Positions 22,436-30,419 of a stretch of 64,000 nucleotides of DNA are shown piece after piece. The notes below the pieces were generated by a model. The model saw nothing but the letters and a program-made list of their open reading frames with translations. It did not search any database and was not told the origin of the DNA. The position numbers were made by a program, and so were the translations under genes. Every line of letters starts with the position of its first letter. Position 1 is the stretch's first letter. This DNA comes from Dehalogenimonas sp. THU2 (lineage in GTDB: Bacteria > Chloroflexota > Dehalococcoidia > Dehalococcoidales > Dehalococcoidaceae), in the NCBI RefSeq assembly GCF_039749495.1, contig NZ_JBDLLU010000004.1:1-64000 (forward strand), read 5' to 3'.

Positions 22436-22744
22436 GTGGAGAGACTATATATCGCCCTTGCCGCCTTGTTCGGGGGCATCGTCGCTGCTGGTCTTGGCTG
22501 GCTGGAAAGCGGGGAAACATTTGATCTCCGGAAGTTCGGCGGATCCGTCGTCCGGTCCGCAATTGCCGGAGTAGTGATCAGTCTGGGTTCCGGCGTTGCC
22601 GGTCCGGTCGATATCGCTGTCCTTTTCTACGCCTTCCTCGGCGGCGCCGGGGTCGATGTCATTGGCAACCGCCTGGCAGGGAATTTCGGCAACGGCAGCT
22701 TCCCAATATCATCGAGCACCGAAGAGGATATCGAGGAGAGTTAA
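22436..22744 (+). CDS. Holin-like membrane protein (102 aa)
   Basis: I prefer GTG 22436, about ten bases after AGGAAGG. Spans are LYIALAALFGGIVAAGLGWL, AIAGVVISLGSGVAG and VDIAVLFYAFLGGAGVDVIG, followed by a soluble acidic tail (SSSTEEDIEES). This resembles phage-holin-type proteins with three short helices. Adjacent to another small membrane protein, as in lysis cassettes, but no endolysin is seen next to it. Confidence 0.55.
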   Translation: MERLYIALAALFGGIVAAGLGWLESGETFDLRKFGGSVVRSAIAGVVISLGSGVAGPVDIAVLFYAFLGGAGVDVIGNRLAGNFGNGSFPISSSTEEDIEES

Positions 22745-23131
22745 ATGGCGCAGTACGCCGATATCGTCTCCATCGATGCGCCGTCCGAGGCTGCTTCGGG
22801 CAGCCGGGTGGATCTCACCATCCGGGTGAAGAACACCTATTCCGCGCCGATCGCCATCAAAGTGGCGGCGACGCTGGAATACGGCGTTTCGCCCTATCCG
22901 GGCGCTGTTATCCCGGTGGACTGGGCCAACGTCGACGCAGGGGTTACCTGGCCGTTTTCAGGCTATTTCTACATGCCCGGACAGAAGGTGACAATTCGGG
23001 CTAAAAGCTTCTGGTACGGCGCCGACGGAGTGTGGTATGCCGACGACGAGATGACAAAGACGGTGAACCTCGGTTCGGTCGGGTCGCCCAGCATTTCGGA
23101 CTTTCGCATCGCCGATTTCGCCAAAACATAG
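22745..23131 (+). CDS. Ig-like beta-sandwich protein ending in the DFAK motif (128 aa)
   Basis: The strands RVDLTIRVKNTYSAPIAIKVAATLEYG and QKVTIRAKSFWYG are typical of an Ig/CARDB-type fold. The protein ends SISDFRIADFAKT. The next gene's product ends TISEFKISDFAKV, so this C-terminal peptide is conserved between otherwise different proteins. It may be an assembly or anchoring signal. No signal peptide. ATG directly follows the preceding stop. Confidence 0.6.
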   Translation: MAQYADIVSIDAPSEAASGSRVDLTIRVKNTYSAPIAIKVAATLEYGVSPYPGAVIPVDWANVDAGVTWPFSGYFYMPGQKVTIRAKSFWYGADGVWYADDEMTKTVNLGSVGSPSISDFRIADFAKT

Positions 23132-23140
23132 GAGGAACAC

Positions 23141-23743
23141 ATGTCTCTCAAGAAACTGGAACTCGAACTCAGGCCCTTTACCGCATTGGGGGAAGGTGCC
23201 GTCGCTCTGTCGGAGGACCCGGTTCTGCCGGGCTGGTATGTCGATCCGGCAACGGGAACTCGCGTCTTCTACGACCCGGTTGCAGGGAAGTTCTTCACCG
23301 CCGCAGGCGGCGTCTATATCCCCCTCGGCTATATGAACCCGGCGCCGAAGCAGGTGGCCATCGCCCCGGGCGACCGCCTCATGGTTTCCATATCATTCAA
23401 GTACACTGGTCCAGCGGTCTCTGGCGTCACCGGTTACTACTGCATCGGCACGAACGGCATGTTCGGTTTCGACGAAAAGCTGGTGCAGCAGACGACCTTC
23501 AGTATCCCGCAGGTGACGATTCCGCCGTCGTATCCCAATGTCACTAACTCCTACATCTTCACCATCCCATCTAACGTCGACACCAACTGGGACGACATCT
23601 ACGTGAAGATCTTCGGCGGCAGCCCCAGCATCGGCGGCCAGGCGACGACGAACTACCTCTTCGGCTACGAAAACGCACTTCTCGTCGCCGGCATCCAGCC
23701 GACTATTTCAGAATTCAAGATCTCTGACTTCGCCAAGGTGTAG
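23141..23743 (+). CDS. Second beta-sandwich protein ending in the DFAK motif (200 aa)
   Basis: An N-terminal region (PGWYVDPATGTRVFYDPVAGKF) precedes a beta domain with GDRLMVSISFKYTGPAVSGV. The same SFKY strand occurs in the next gene's product. It ends TISEFKISDFAKV. TAGGAGG precedes the ATG. Together with its neighbours, it forms a set of related beta-sandwich modules with varied N-termini and shared ends. Confidence 0.6.
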   Translation: MSLKKLELELRPFTALGEGAVALSEDPVLPGWYVDPATGTRVFYDPVAGKFFTAAGGVYIPLGYMNPAPKQVAIAPGDRLMVSISFKYTGPAVSGVTGYYCIGTNGMFGFDEKLVQQTTFSIPQVTIPPSYPNVTNSYIFTIPSNVDTNWDDIYVKIFGGSPSIGGQATTNYLFGYENALLVAGIQPTISEFKISDFAKV

Positions 23744-23752
23744 GAGAGGATC

Positions 23753-24223
23753 GTGGTACTCGATATCGCCTTTGCGCCGATGGCGCTTTCGCCGACAACC
23801 TTCAATGCCGGGGACACCGTCCGGGTAACGGTGTCCTTCAAGTACGTTGTCGGCGTGACCAAGACGGTGATGCTCCTGGGCGGTCCTTACTCGACAAATC
23901 TTTTTGGCAAACACATGGTGGATGCCTGTGTCGGCCAGGCTGACCTCGTCCTTCCGGCCAGTTCGACACCGGCTGAGGGTGCCGGCACGGTCGATTTCCT
24001 GCTTGTGCCCAAATCAAGCGGCGGCATCGACGATGGCACCTTTGGTCTCCGAGTGTGGATCGAAGACACGAACGCCGTGGCCGAACAGGATGCCGTTATC
24101 ATCGTCTCCGGCAACTCTTCGGGTGGCGACATGCTCTCGGGGATGATGCCGATGCTCATGATGCTTCTCATGATGGGCATGATCTTGCCTATGACCCAGC
24201 AGATGGGCGAGGAGTCGGGCTAA
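23753..24223 (+). CDS. Beta-sandwich protein with methionine-rich membrane tail (156 aa)
   Basis: Starts at GTG 23753. The beta domain includes TFNAGDTVRVTVSFKYVVGV, similar to the preceding protein. The C-terminus is a membrane segment MMPMLMMLLMMGMILPM followed by a short acidic tail. The anchor closely resembles those of the mini-proteins at 16940 and 17180. It would present the beta domain on one face of a membrane. The stop overlaps the next ATG. Confidence 0.65.
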   Translation: MVLDIAFAPMALSPTTFNAGDTVRVTVSFKYVVGVTKTVMLLGGPYSTNLFGKHMVDACVGQADLVLPASSTPAEGAGTVDFLLVPKSSGGIDDGTFGLRVWIEDTNAVAEQDAVIIVSGNSSGGDMLSGMMPMLMMLLMMGMILPMTQQMGEESG

Positions 24224-24936
24224 TGGGCAAGGCTTACCTGGAACCGGGCGATGTGGCCAGGCTCGAAGACGCGGCGCAGTATCTCCGGGACCGGTTGCTG
24301 ATTCGGCTCTTGTTTCATCTCGGCTGCAGGGTGTCAGAAGCCCTCGCCCTTCGGCTCAAGGACATAGATATTAGACGCGGCACGGTGACCATCGAGCACC
24401 TGAAGTCGCGAATCCAGTTGTCATGCCCCGGCTGCAGCGCGCGCCTGGGCAAAGGCCACAAGTATTGCCCTGTATGCGGACAGGGAGTAGAGAAGGCGGT
24501 CGCCCAGGAGAAAGCACATCACCGGTACCGGACGCTTCCGGTAGATGAGACTACTCTAACATTACTCAAGGAATACATCGGCCGCGGTGGCGCCGTCGAG
24601 AGGAACGGCGAAAAGCATCTGTTCGATCTGCGGCGTAACCGCGTCTGGCAGATCGTGAAAGAGTGTGCTGAGCACGCCGGTCTTCCGCGCCTTGTGAACG
24701 CCGAGAGCGGCAAGACCCACAACGTCAGCCCGCACCGACTGCGCGATGCCTTCGCCGTTCATGCGGTGAAGGCGGACGACTCTGGCGACGGATTACGGCT
24801 GCTACAGGAGCACCTAGGCCACCGGAGCATCGTCACTACCATGAAATACCGCAAGGTTTCCGGTGAAGAACAGAAGGAATGGTATCGGAAACTCTGGCAA
24901 GGAGGACAAGCTAATGGGCAGGTATGCCAACCATGA
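24223..24936 (+). CDS. Tyrosine recombinase catalytic domain with inserted zinc ribbon
   Basis: 237 residues from ATG 24223. Catalytic residues are all present: Arg36 (CRVSEAL), His171-xx-Arg174 (HRLRDAF), His200 (LGHRS) and Tyr209 (MKYRKVS). The usual N-terminal core-binding domain is missing. Between residues 68 and 85 is CPGC...CPVC, a zinc ribbon inserted in the hairpin that normally carries the catalytic lysine. Possible jobs are resolving dimers or inverting DNA. It lies inside the structural operon, not at an element end. Confidence 0.85.
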   Translation: MGKAYLEPGDVARLEDAAQYLRDRLLIRLLFHLGCRVSEALALRLKDIDIRRGTVTIEHLKSRIQLSCPGCSARLGKGHKYCPVCGQGVEKAVAQEKAHHRYRTLPVDETTLTLLKEYIGRGGAVERNGEKHLFDLRRNRVWQIVKECAEHAGLPRLVNAESGKTHNVSPHRLRDAFAVHAVKADDSGDGLRLLQEHLGHRSIVTTMKYRKVSGEEQKEWYRKLWQGGQANGQVCQP

Positions 24937-25219
24937 GGAGTTCGGGGTGAACGCCCCGATCAACTACCGCGAGGACACGACTAGTGAGGTCTATCTCGAA
25001 GGCATGTCGGCGATCGCGCCGCCCGGTATGAGGCCGCGAAGGGACCGAGGCCAAAAATTCGAGGAGAAGACCGACTTCAAGGCCTCGGCCCGGTGGCACC
25101 GTAACTTCGACCTCGCCATGTTCGGCGGATCGGATATCGGCAATACCGACTTCGAAAACCGGCAGATGGGCCTTGAAAGCAAGCGAAACGGCATTAAGCG
25201 GATCACTGGGAGGCACTAA
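24914..25219 (+). CDS. MG(K/R)YA-family protein, second copy (101 aa)
   Basis: Starts at ATG 24914 behind AAGGAGG, overlapping the recombinase gene by 23 bases. The first 45 residues match the protein at 16585 (MGRYANHEEFGVNAPINY). The extra C-terminal 40 residues are charged (NRQMGLESKRNGIKRITGRH). It shares the IAPxG and AMFG motifs. Soluble; function unknown. Confidence 0.6.
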   Translation: MGRYANHEEFGVNAPINYREDTTSEVYLEGMSAIAPPGMRPRRDRGQKFEEKTDFKASARWHRNFDLAMFGGSDIGNTDFENRQMGLESKRNGIKRITGRH

Positions 25220-26694
25220 TGGCCGGCCAGGTAAAGATAACCATCAAGGACAGGGAGTGGATCGCCGTCGTGGCGGCCACCCCTTGGGAACTGACCAAGG
25301 GCCTGGGCGGGCTATCCGAGCTGGCGACTGGGACCGGGATGCTTTTTGACCTGGGGTCTTCCCGGGTTGTCGAAGTGACCACCGTGCCGATGTTGTTCCC
25401 GCTGGATATTGCTTTTCTTTCCGAGGACTTTACATTAACAGAGATCTATCGTGATATCTCGCCTGGCTATCTGGTCAGTTCGACTTCGCCAATCCATTAT
25501 TTCATTGAAGTGAATGCCGGCGAGTTCGAAGGAATCGAGGTTGGCGACGAGGCCTCGGTGAGCTGGCTACCGTTCCAGGAATCGCCGCCGGCGGCGCCAG
25601 ATTGGACAAGCACTATTGCCTTGCTCGGCGGCTCCCTGGCAGCAGGGGTGTTTCTGATCGGCCTGTCCCGCCATTTCTCCGATTCTATCGTCGACTCTTC
25701 AGGATCAGAATTGCCGGCAGTAGCCGGCGCCTCGTCAACCAAATGCGAGATCGTCACCCCTCGAAGCTACGACCTGATGAGATGGGTCGGTGCCCCGGTG
25801 CCGGACTACAGCTTTTCTATCGAGCCTGAGGCTAAAGAGCGCCGCATCGATGAGGTCCTTAAAAAGCTCAAGGAAGGCGTCGACGGCATCCAGTCCAGCA
25901 GCCACTTCCGGAACTTTCTCTTAACTATGTCGAAGTTTCATGACTATTCTATCGGCAACCTGATTCTCATCGCCTCCCAGAATCCGAATGCTACCCGGGT
26001 GGCCGGTTTCAACACCTGGAAGGACCTCGGCCGCTTTGTTAGGAAAGGCGAAAAGGGCATTGCCATTCTCGCTCCGTGCCTGCCGCCGAAGTCGTCTTTG
26101 AAAGCCGAACTGGTTGACCAACCCGAAGGCAAGAAAAACGACGAGGAAGAGGAGAAACAGGAATTTCTGAGGCCGATCTACTTCAAGGTGGTCTATGTCT
26201 TCGACCTCAGTCAAACCGAAGGCAAGCCGCTGCCCGAATTCGAGGTTCCAGTACTCACCGGAGAAGCCAACGAAGAACTTTTCGGCGACATTACGCATCT
26301 CGTCAGGAGTGAAGGCGTGCACGTCGGGTTTGACTCGAAGCCGTACCAGGACCCGGCCATCAAGGGCTATTTCTCCGGCAAGGAAATCTGGGTCAGGCCC
26401 GAGGAATCGCGGGCTCAGCAACTGAAGACGCTTATCCACGAGGTGGCCCACTACTATTCCGAAGGAGTCTTCCACATTCCGAGGCGGGATGCTGAAACCA
26501 TCGCCGAAAGCGTTGCCTTTGCCGTCGGCGCCCACTTCGGCTTCGATACTGGAACCAGGTCCTTCCCCTACGTCGCCTTCTGGGCGCAGGACAAGAAGGT
26601 CCTTGAGCGAAATCTGGCCTCGATCCGCCAGGTGACGACCAGAATCATTGAAGGCCTCGAATCCCTGGCGAGAAAGCCAGCAGGGGTGGCTTAG
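25219..26694 (+). CDS. DUF192 - transmembrane - ArdC antirestriction-like fusion
   Basis: 491 residues. Residues 8-125 match DUF192 (ATPWELTKGLGGLSE; GTGMLFDLG; PLDIAFLSED; YFIEVNAGEF). A membrane helix follows at 130-149 (TSTIALLGGSLAAGVFLIGL). Residues of about 205-290 match the ArdC N-terminal ssDNA-binding region (YSIGNLILIASQNPNATRVAGF; RKGEKGIAILAPC). Near 405 is the metallopeptidase motif LIHEVAHYY. ArdC proteins protect incoming plasmid DNA from restriction. A membrane-anchored version could act at the entry site. Confidence 0.85.
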   Translation: MAGQVKITIKDREWIAVVAATPWELTKGLGGLSELATGTGMLFDLGSSRVVEVTTVPMLFPLDIAFLSEDFTLTEIYRDISPGYLVSSTSPIHYFIEVNAGEFEGIEVGDEASVSWLPFQESPPAAPDWTSTIALLGGSLAAGVFLIGLSRHFSDSIVDSSGSELPAVAGASSTKCEIVTPRSYDLMRWVGAPVPDYSFSIEPEAKERRIDEVLKKLKEGVDGIQSSSHFRNFLLTMSKFHDYSIGNLILIASQNPNATRVAGFNTWKDLGRFVRKGEKGIAILAPCLPPKSSLKAELVDQPEGKKNDEEEEKQEFLRPIYFKVVYVFDLSQTEGKPLPEFEVPVLTGEANEELFGDITHLVRSEGVHVGFDSKPYQDPAIKGYFSGKEIWVRPEESRAQQLKTLIHEVAHYYSEGVFHIPRRDAETIAESVAFAVGAHFGFDTGTRSFPYVAFWAQDKKVLERNLASIRQVTTRIIEGLESLARKPAGVA

Positions 26695-26703
26695 AGCACC
26701 TCC

Positions 26704-27240
26704 ATGGAAATGGAACTGAGACCGAGCAGGGGTGGCTTCCTCCGGCCGTTTGGCTGTGGCTGGTTTATCCGGGAATATCTTCTTGGGAACGGGCCGGAGG
26801 GTTCGCCAAGGATCGACCCTGAGCGCGGCGCGCCGCAGGCCGACATCAACTACGAGTATAAAGAGGCGCTGGCCAGGGCGACGGCCAGGGAGCGAGCCGA
26901 ACGGATCATCAGTAAGCAGGTGATCCGTGGCGTCGATGTCACCGAGGCATTCGCAGAAGAGATCTATCAGAAGCAGCTACGGAAGGTGTCACGGAAGTTC
27001 ACGCACATGCGGTATCACTCTTTCCTAATGTATTTTGGGGTGTTGAAGAGGTTAGGTTGGGTGGAGCCCACCGAAAGGACGGAGCCATCGGCCTTTCAAG
27101 ACAACTACCCGTTGGCACCGGAACGTGTCTGTTATCGGCTCACCAAAGAAGGTATGGAAGCCGGAGACAAGGTGTGGGCAAACCCGCTATTCACGTTGTA
27201 CCCGGAAATTGGGCCAAGTCACCTGAAGAAATCTTGTTAG
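26704..27240 (+). CDS. Unknown 178-residue protein
   Basis: Last gene of the rightward operon. It has a helical middle (YKEALARATARERAERIIS) and a C-terminal part with MRYHSFLMYFGVLKRLGWVEP and CYRLTKEGMEAGDKVW, reminiscent of a winged helix. No clear ribosome site near ATG 26704, so the start is uncertain. No family recognised. Confidence 0.5.
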   Translation: MEMELRPSRGGFLRPFGCGWFIREYLLGNGPEGSPRIDPERGAPQADINYEYKEALARATARERAERIISKQVIRGVDVTEAFAEEIYQKQLRKVSRKFTHMRYHSFLMYFGVLKRLGWVEPTERTEPSAFQDNYPLAPERVCYRLTKEGMEAGDKVWANPLFTLYPEIGPSHLKKSC

Positions 27241-27283
27241 GTTATAACCATCCTGAGACTGATACTCTGGAATATCTACCAAA

Positions 27284-28516
27284 TCATTGGTCGAATTTCA
27301 TTTCAAACTGTATGTTAAGGACCTCCTCGCTCGGTTTATACGCGATGCTTAAGGGCAATTTTAACCCATCCCGAACAAAGGAGAGGATGTCTACAATTTC
27401 TTGTTTTGTGGCAGGATCACTTACTTTCACTTTGCCCAAGTGAGTCGGTACGGTTTTTTTAAATATCTTCACGTCTTTCCCGCGCCCAATAGTCACCTTC
27501 CGCGGCGTACCGGCTAAAGCAAAAAGTTTTACTATTTTTGACTTTCCCAAGTCGCCAGGTTTGGTCGATTTGAATTTTGCATCAGATATGTTCGGTAATT
27601 CGTATTCGTTTACTATCGTGCTCAGCAATTGGTTCCAGTCTTCCCTCGGATTAAATACAGGAAGCACTTCGGGTACACTACTTCTGAATTTTCCGATATC
27701 AAGCTCAGCTTCGGAGACGGACTGGTCACTATGCAACAATACATTCAACATTTCGTCTTTAGTCACGGTTCTTTCAAAGGGGTGTAATAGCACATCTCCA
27801 GATAAAGTAACGCCTTGTTCTTTGAATACATCTGTCAACAACATCGTGATGCGGTTTTTTGTGCTAGACATATTCAAAGTGGGGGCTTGGAAAAACTTGC
27901 TATCTTGAAGTATCAGGACGTGCGAATCTAGCGGCCAGATTACGAGAAGGTTATGGTATTTGTAGTTCCAATCCGTAAGCCGGTGTAAGTCATTGTCATA
28001 ATCGAACGTACGGTCAAGGTATTGCTGAGTAAAGTATCCGTAAACAGTATGATCGTCTAAACATTGGAATTCGACAAATCCATAGTGATCACCCTCTGGC
28101 CCCCGTAACGCTCTGTTTGCGAGAAGCTGGTTAACTATCGCATTCTTCGTGGCCTTTGGGGAGCTTGCGACCATCGCGTTCTTCATATAGAAGACGTCGC
28201 AAGATATATTGAATTGTGTTTTTATCGACGTGTATTGGCGGGATAAACCTAACATTCCTGAAACTTGATCGCCAATTTCGCTCGTTTTTAAAACACCACC
28301 GGTCTCTGAAACGACCGAGGCAGAAATCAAACTCTCTAAACTGAGGTCAAAACGTGATTCATCATCTGATTTGACGACTTTCTTCAACTCTATCCGCGTG
28401 ATTGGTCCGAATAAGAATAAGTAGCCTAACAGCCAAACTGCAAATCTGTCACTGAGTAGAGTGATTATTTGCGAATGAGTTTTCGCATAATCAACCAGCG
28501 ATAAGCTAGTGCTCAT
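27284..28516 (-). CDS. Winged-helix-like protein of a two-gene cargo module (410 aa)
   Basis: Transcribed opposite to the operon before it and lower in GC. The N-terminal 90 residues (LGYLFLFGPITRIELKKVVKSD) look like a winged helix, followed by a beta-rich region of unknown type. Its start overlaps the stop of the upstream 206-residue gene by four bases, so they form an operon. Pairing of a DNA-binding-type protein with a nucleotide-enzyme-like one suggests an effector-regulator defence module. Function not recognised. Confidence 0.6.
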   Translation of the reverse strand: MSTSLSLVDYAKTHSQIITLLSDRFAVWLLGYLFLFGPITRIELKKVVKSDDESRFDLSLESLISASVVSETGGVLKTSEIGDQVSGMLGLSRQYTSIKTQFNISCDVFYMKNAMVASSPKATKNAIVNQLLANRALRGPEGDHYGFVEFQCLDDHTVYGYFTQQYLDRTFDYDNDLHRLTDWNYKYHNLLVIWPLDSHVLILQDSKFFQAPTLNMSSTKNRITMLLTDVFKEQGVTLSGDVLLHPFERTVTKDEMLNVLLHSDQSVSEAELDIGKFRSSVPEVLPVFNPREDWNQLLSTIVNEYELPNISDAKFKSTKPGDLGKSKIVKLFALAGTPRKVTIGRGKDVKIFKKTVPTHLGKVKVSDPATKQEIVDILSFVRDGLKLPLSIAYKPSEEVLNIQFEMKFDQ

Positions 28517-29133
28517 TGTACCTGGAAGCCTTTTTGTTTCATTCCCTTAGCTATCTGGTGGCTTCGAACCCACTCAATTACCTTGGATTTTAGCTTGCAG
28601 CTATCGATGTCCTCTGGGAAAGAATAGTCATACACGGGATAACCCAAATTTCGGTGCAATAATATTGCCCCGGCGTCGCTATAACCACCACTATGGGCTT
28701 TATCCACACAAATAAGAGTTTTGGTTTCGATGCCGGAGTGACTTAAAAACTCGTGAGCTTCGGCCGTACTACCTGGAGATGCCCGAATCACAACTATAAG
28801 ATCAGCAGCTTCGGCGATTAGCAATTCATAGGCATTGTCAGGTTTAGCACAGTTGCCGAGTCTATTGTCTTCGGCTTTCAATCGACCGACTTCCTCCTCG
28901 CCAAGAATGGCTGTCACTTCGCGAGCTCGAAGTTCATTAATAATATCAATCTTCTTTTGAGTTACAGGATGACCGTTGGCACTAGGCCCACAAACGAACA
29001 CACTAATGGGCGTGATTTCGAGTTTCTTCGACGACTCAACCATTTTGGAAAACATATCATTGTGGTATTGCTGAGCCCGAGATGTCAGTGGCACGATTGA
29101 GGGATAAGTTATGCTTTTTAAGTCATCCTGCAT
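28513..29133 (-). CDS. Nucleoside deoxyribosyltransferase/SLOG-like Rossmann protein (206 aa)
   Basis: The protein has VFVCGPSANGHPVTQKK near residue 45 and AADLIVVIRASPGSTAEAHEF near 112-132. A nucleotide-binding strand followed by a glycine-rich turn, and a later acidic 'spGs..E' loop, are features of nucleoside 2-deoxyribosyltransferase-like and SLOG-type proteins. Such domains act as NAD- or nucleotide-cleaving effectors in several anti-phage systems. It is coupled to the wHTH gene downstream. Family placement is tentative. Confidence 0.55.
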   Translation of the reverse strand: MQDDLKSITYPSIVPLTSRAQQYHNDMFSKMVESSKKLEITPISVFVCGPSANGHPVTQKKIDIINELRAREVTAILGEEEVGRLKAEDNRLGNCAKPDNAYELLIAEAADLIVVIRASPGSTAEAHEFLSHSGIETKTLICVDKAHSGGYSDAGAILLHRNLGYPVYDYSFPEDIDSCKLKSKVIEWVRSHQIAKGMKQKGFQVQ

Positions 29134-29367
29134 TTCAAGAGCTCCTAATCAAGCCAGGACATTCTAACACAGGCTCGCAATAAGTAAACATAGAAATTAA
29201 TCAGGACTATCCTCAGCTAACTCAACTCATAACTGCCGGTTGCTCTTTGGGATTTTCCTCTGGGGACGGGACGATCATCTAGCTATTTCTTGAGAGTGTT
29301 CAAAATGACTTTTTGTTTGACAATGAAGCTGGAAAAACACGCAAACGCACCTTAAAAACTGAACACG

Positions 29368-30363
29368 AAAAGCCTTGACCTGAACGCTTGCCCGAAAGGG
29401 GGAAAGCTTGAGTTCAAGCATAACAGTAACGGGGGAACAGAACCGGCCTGGGGGTTTCTGTAGCCGGTGTCACAGAGTCTGGGTACTAAAAGAAAGGCAA
29501 GGCGTTTGCCGATGGTGCGGAAAGGTCGCCACCTGTCAGACCACTAAAACAAGCGCCTTGCGTGGTTTCAAGTCTAATCGAAGCACAAAGCCAAAGCAAG
29601 CCGACACGGGCGGAAATAGTTATGACCATCTTAGCGGTAACTGGCTTACCTTCTATACGATAGCCTCAAAGTTCAGCGGTAAGGCCAAGCCGGATGAACG
29701 TGATGACTTACTTCACGACATCATCATCACCCTTGCCGACGTAGAGCGAAACAACGGACACCATCCGTTCACCGAAGCGGCGATGTACCGCATCGCCAGC
29801 CGCGCCCAAGCTCTCTACTGGCGGAAGCGTTACCGCATAGACAACGGCCTTGCCTGCGGGGACTGTAGCAAGGCACAGCGGCAAAAGTGTAAAGAGAACT
29901 GGCTGTTTGCAGCCTGCCCCAAAGCGGTCAAGCTCGAAAGCCTCAATAAGCCGGTCATAGACGACGACGGCAACACCACCGAACTCGGCGATCTGATTGC
30001 CGATGACAGGGCATTGGACCTCGATGCCTGGCTGGATGCCAGCACCTTCCTACTCCAATGCCCCGACAGGCTAATCGCCATCGCCGAAAAGCGGCGCGAC
30101 GGCATTGTTCTCGACGAAACGGAGCGCCAATATCTGTGCCGTTTCCGGCGCCGCGAACAACAATCTCTGTTTTCGGATGTCACAATTCAGCCCCGTTTCG
30201 CAACTAATACAGTGGGAGCTTCGGCTATGCCAGCGGTTTGCGGGTAGCCGGTAGCTTACTACTAGGCGAAGCCGATGGAGTTGCCCAACTATCGGATAGC
30301 ATTAAGGGGGTCGGAGAATAGAACAACTGAATATCGAGGGCAAGCGTTCAGGTCAGGGCTTTT
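29368..30363. repeat. 26-bp inverted repeat pair bracketing the sigma-like gene
   Basis: 29368-29393 on the plus strand and 30338-30363 on the minus strand match at 25 of 26 positions; the shared core is TGACCTGAACGCTTGCCC. They enclose 996 bases that hold one gene. A shorter related word, TGAACGCTTG, occurs again near 31629, after the beta-clamp gene. They could be regulator binding sites before each of the two genes, or ends of a small mobile unit. Confidence 0.65.
29408..30247 (+). CDS. Zinc-finger, sigma-factor-like protein (279 aa)
   Basis: Starts at TTG 29408 after GGGGGAAAG. The N-terminus has CSRCHRVWVLKERQGVCRWCGK, a CxxC...CxxC ribbon. Residues 95-145 (ERDDLLHDIIITLADVE; AAMYRIASRAQALYWRKRYR) resemble region 2 of ECF-type sigma factors, and a second cysteine cluster follows (CGDCSKAQRQKC). 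A region-4-like end is less clear. It may be an element-encoded transcription factor. The flanking 26-bp inverted repeats could be its own sites. Confidence 0.55.
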   Translation: MSSSITVTGEQNRPGGFCSRCHRVWVLKERQGVCRWCGKVATCQTTKTSALRGFKSNRSTKPKQADTGGNSYDHLSGNWLTFYTIASKFSGKAKPDERDDLLHDIIITLADVERNNGHHPFTEAAMYRIASRAQALYWRKRYRIDNGLACGDCSKAQRQKCKENWLFAACPKAVKLESLNKPVIDDDGNTTELGDLIADDRALDLDAWLDASTFLLQCPDRLIAIAEKRRDGIVLDETERQYLCRFRRREQQSLFSDVTIQPRFATNTVGASAMPAVCG

Positions 30364-30419
30364 TAGCGCACAAGGCGGTACTGGTCAACGCCTTATCAAG
30401 AGCACTCGCCGAAAGGGCG

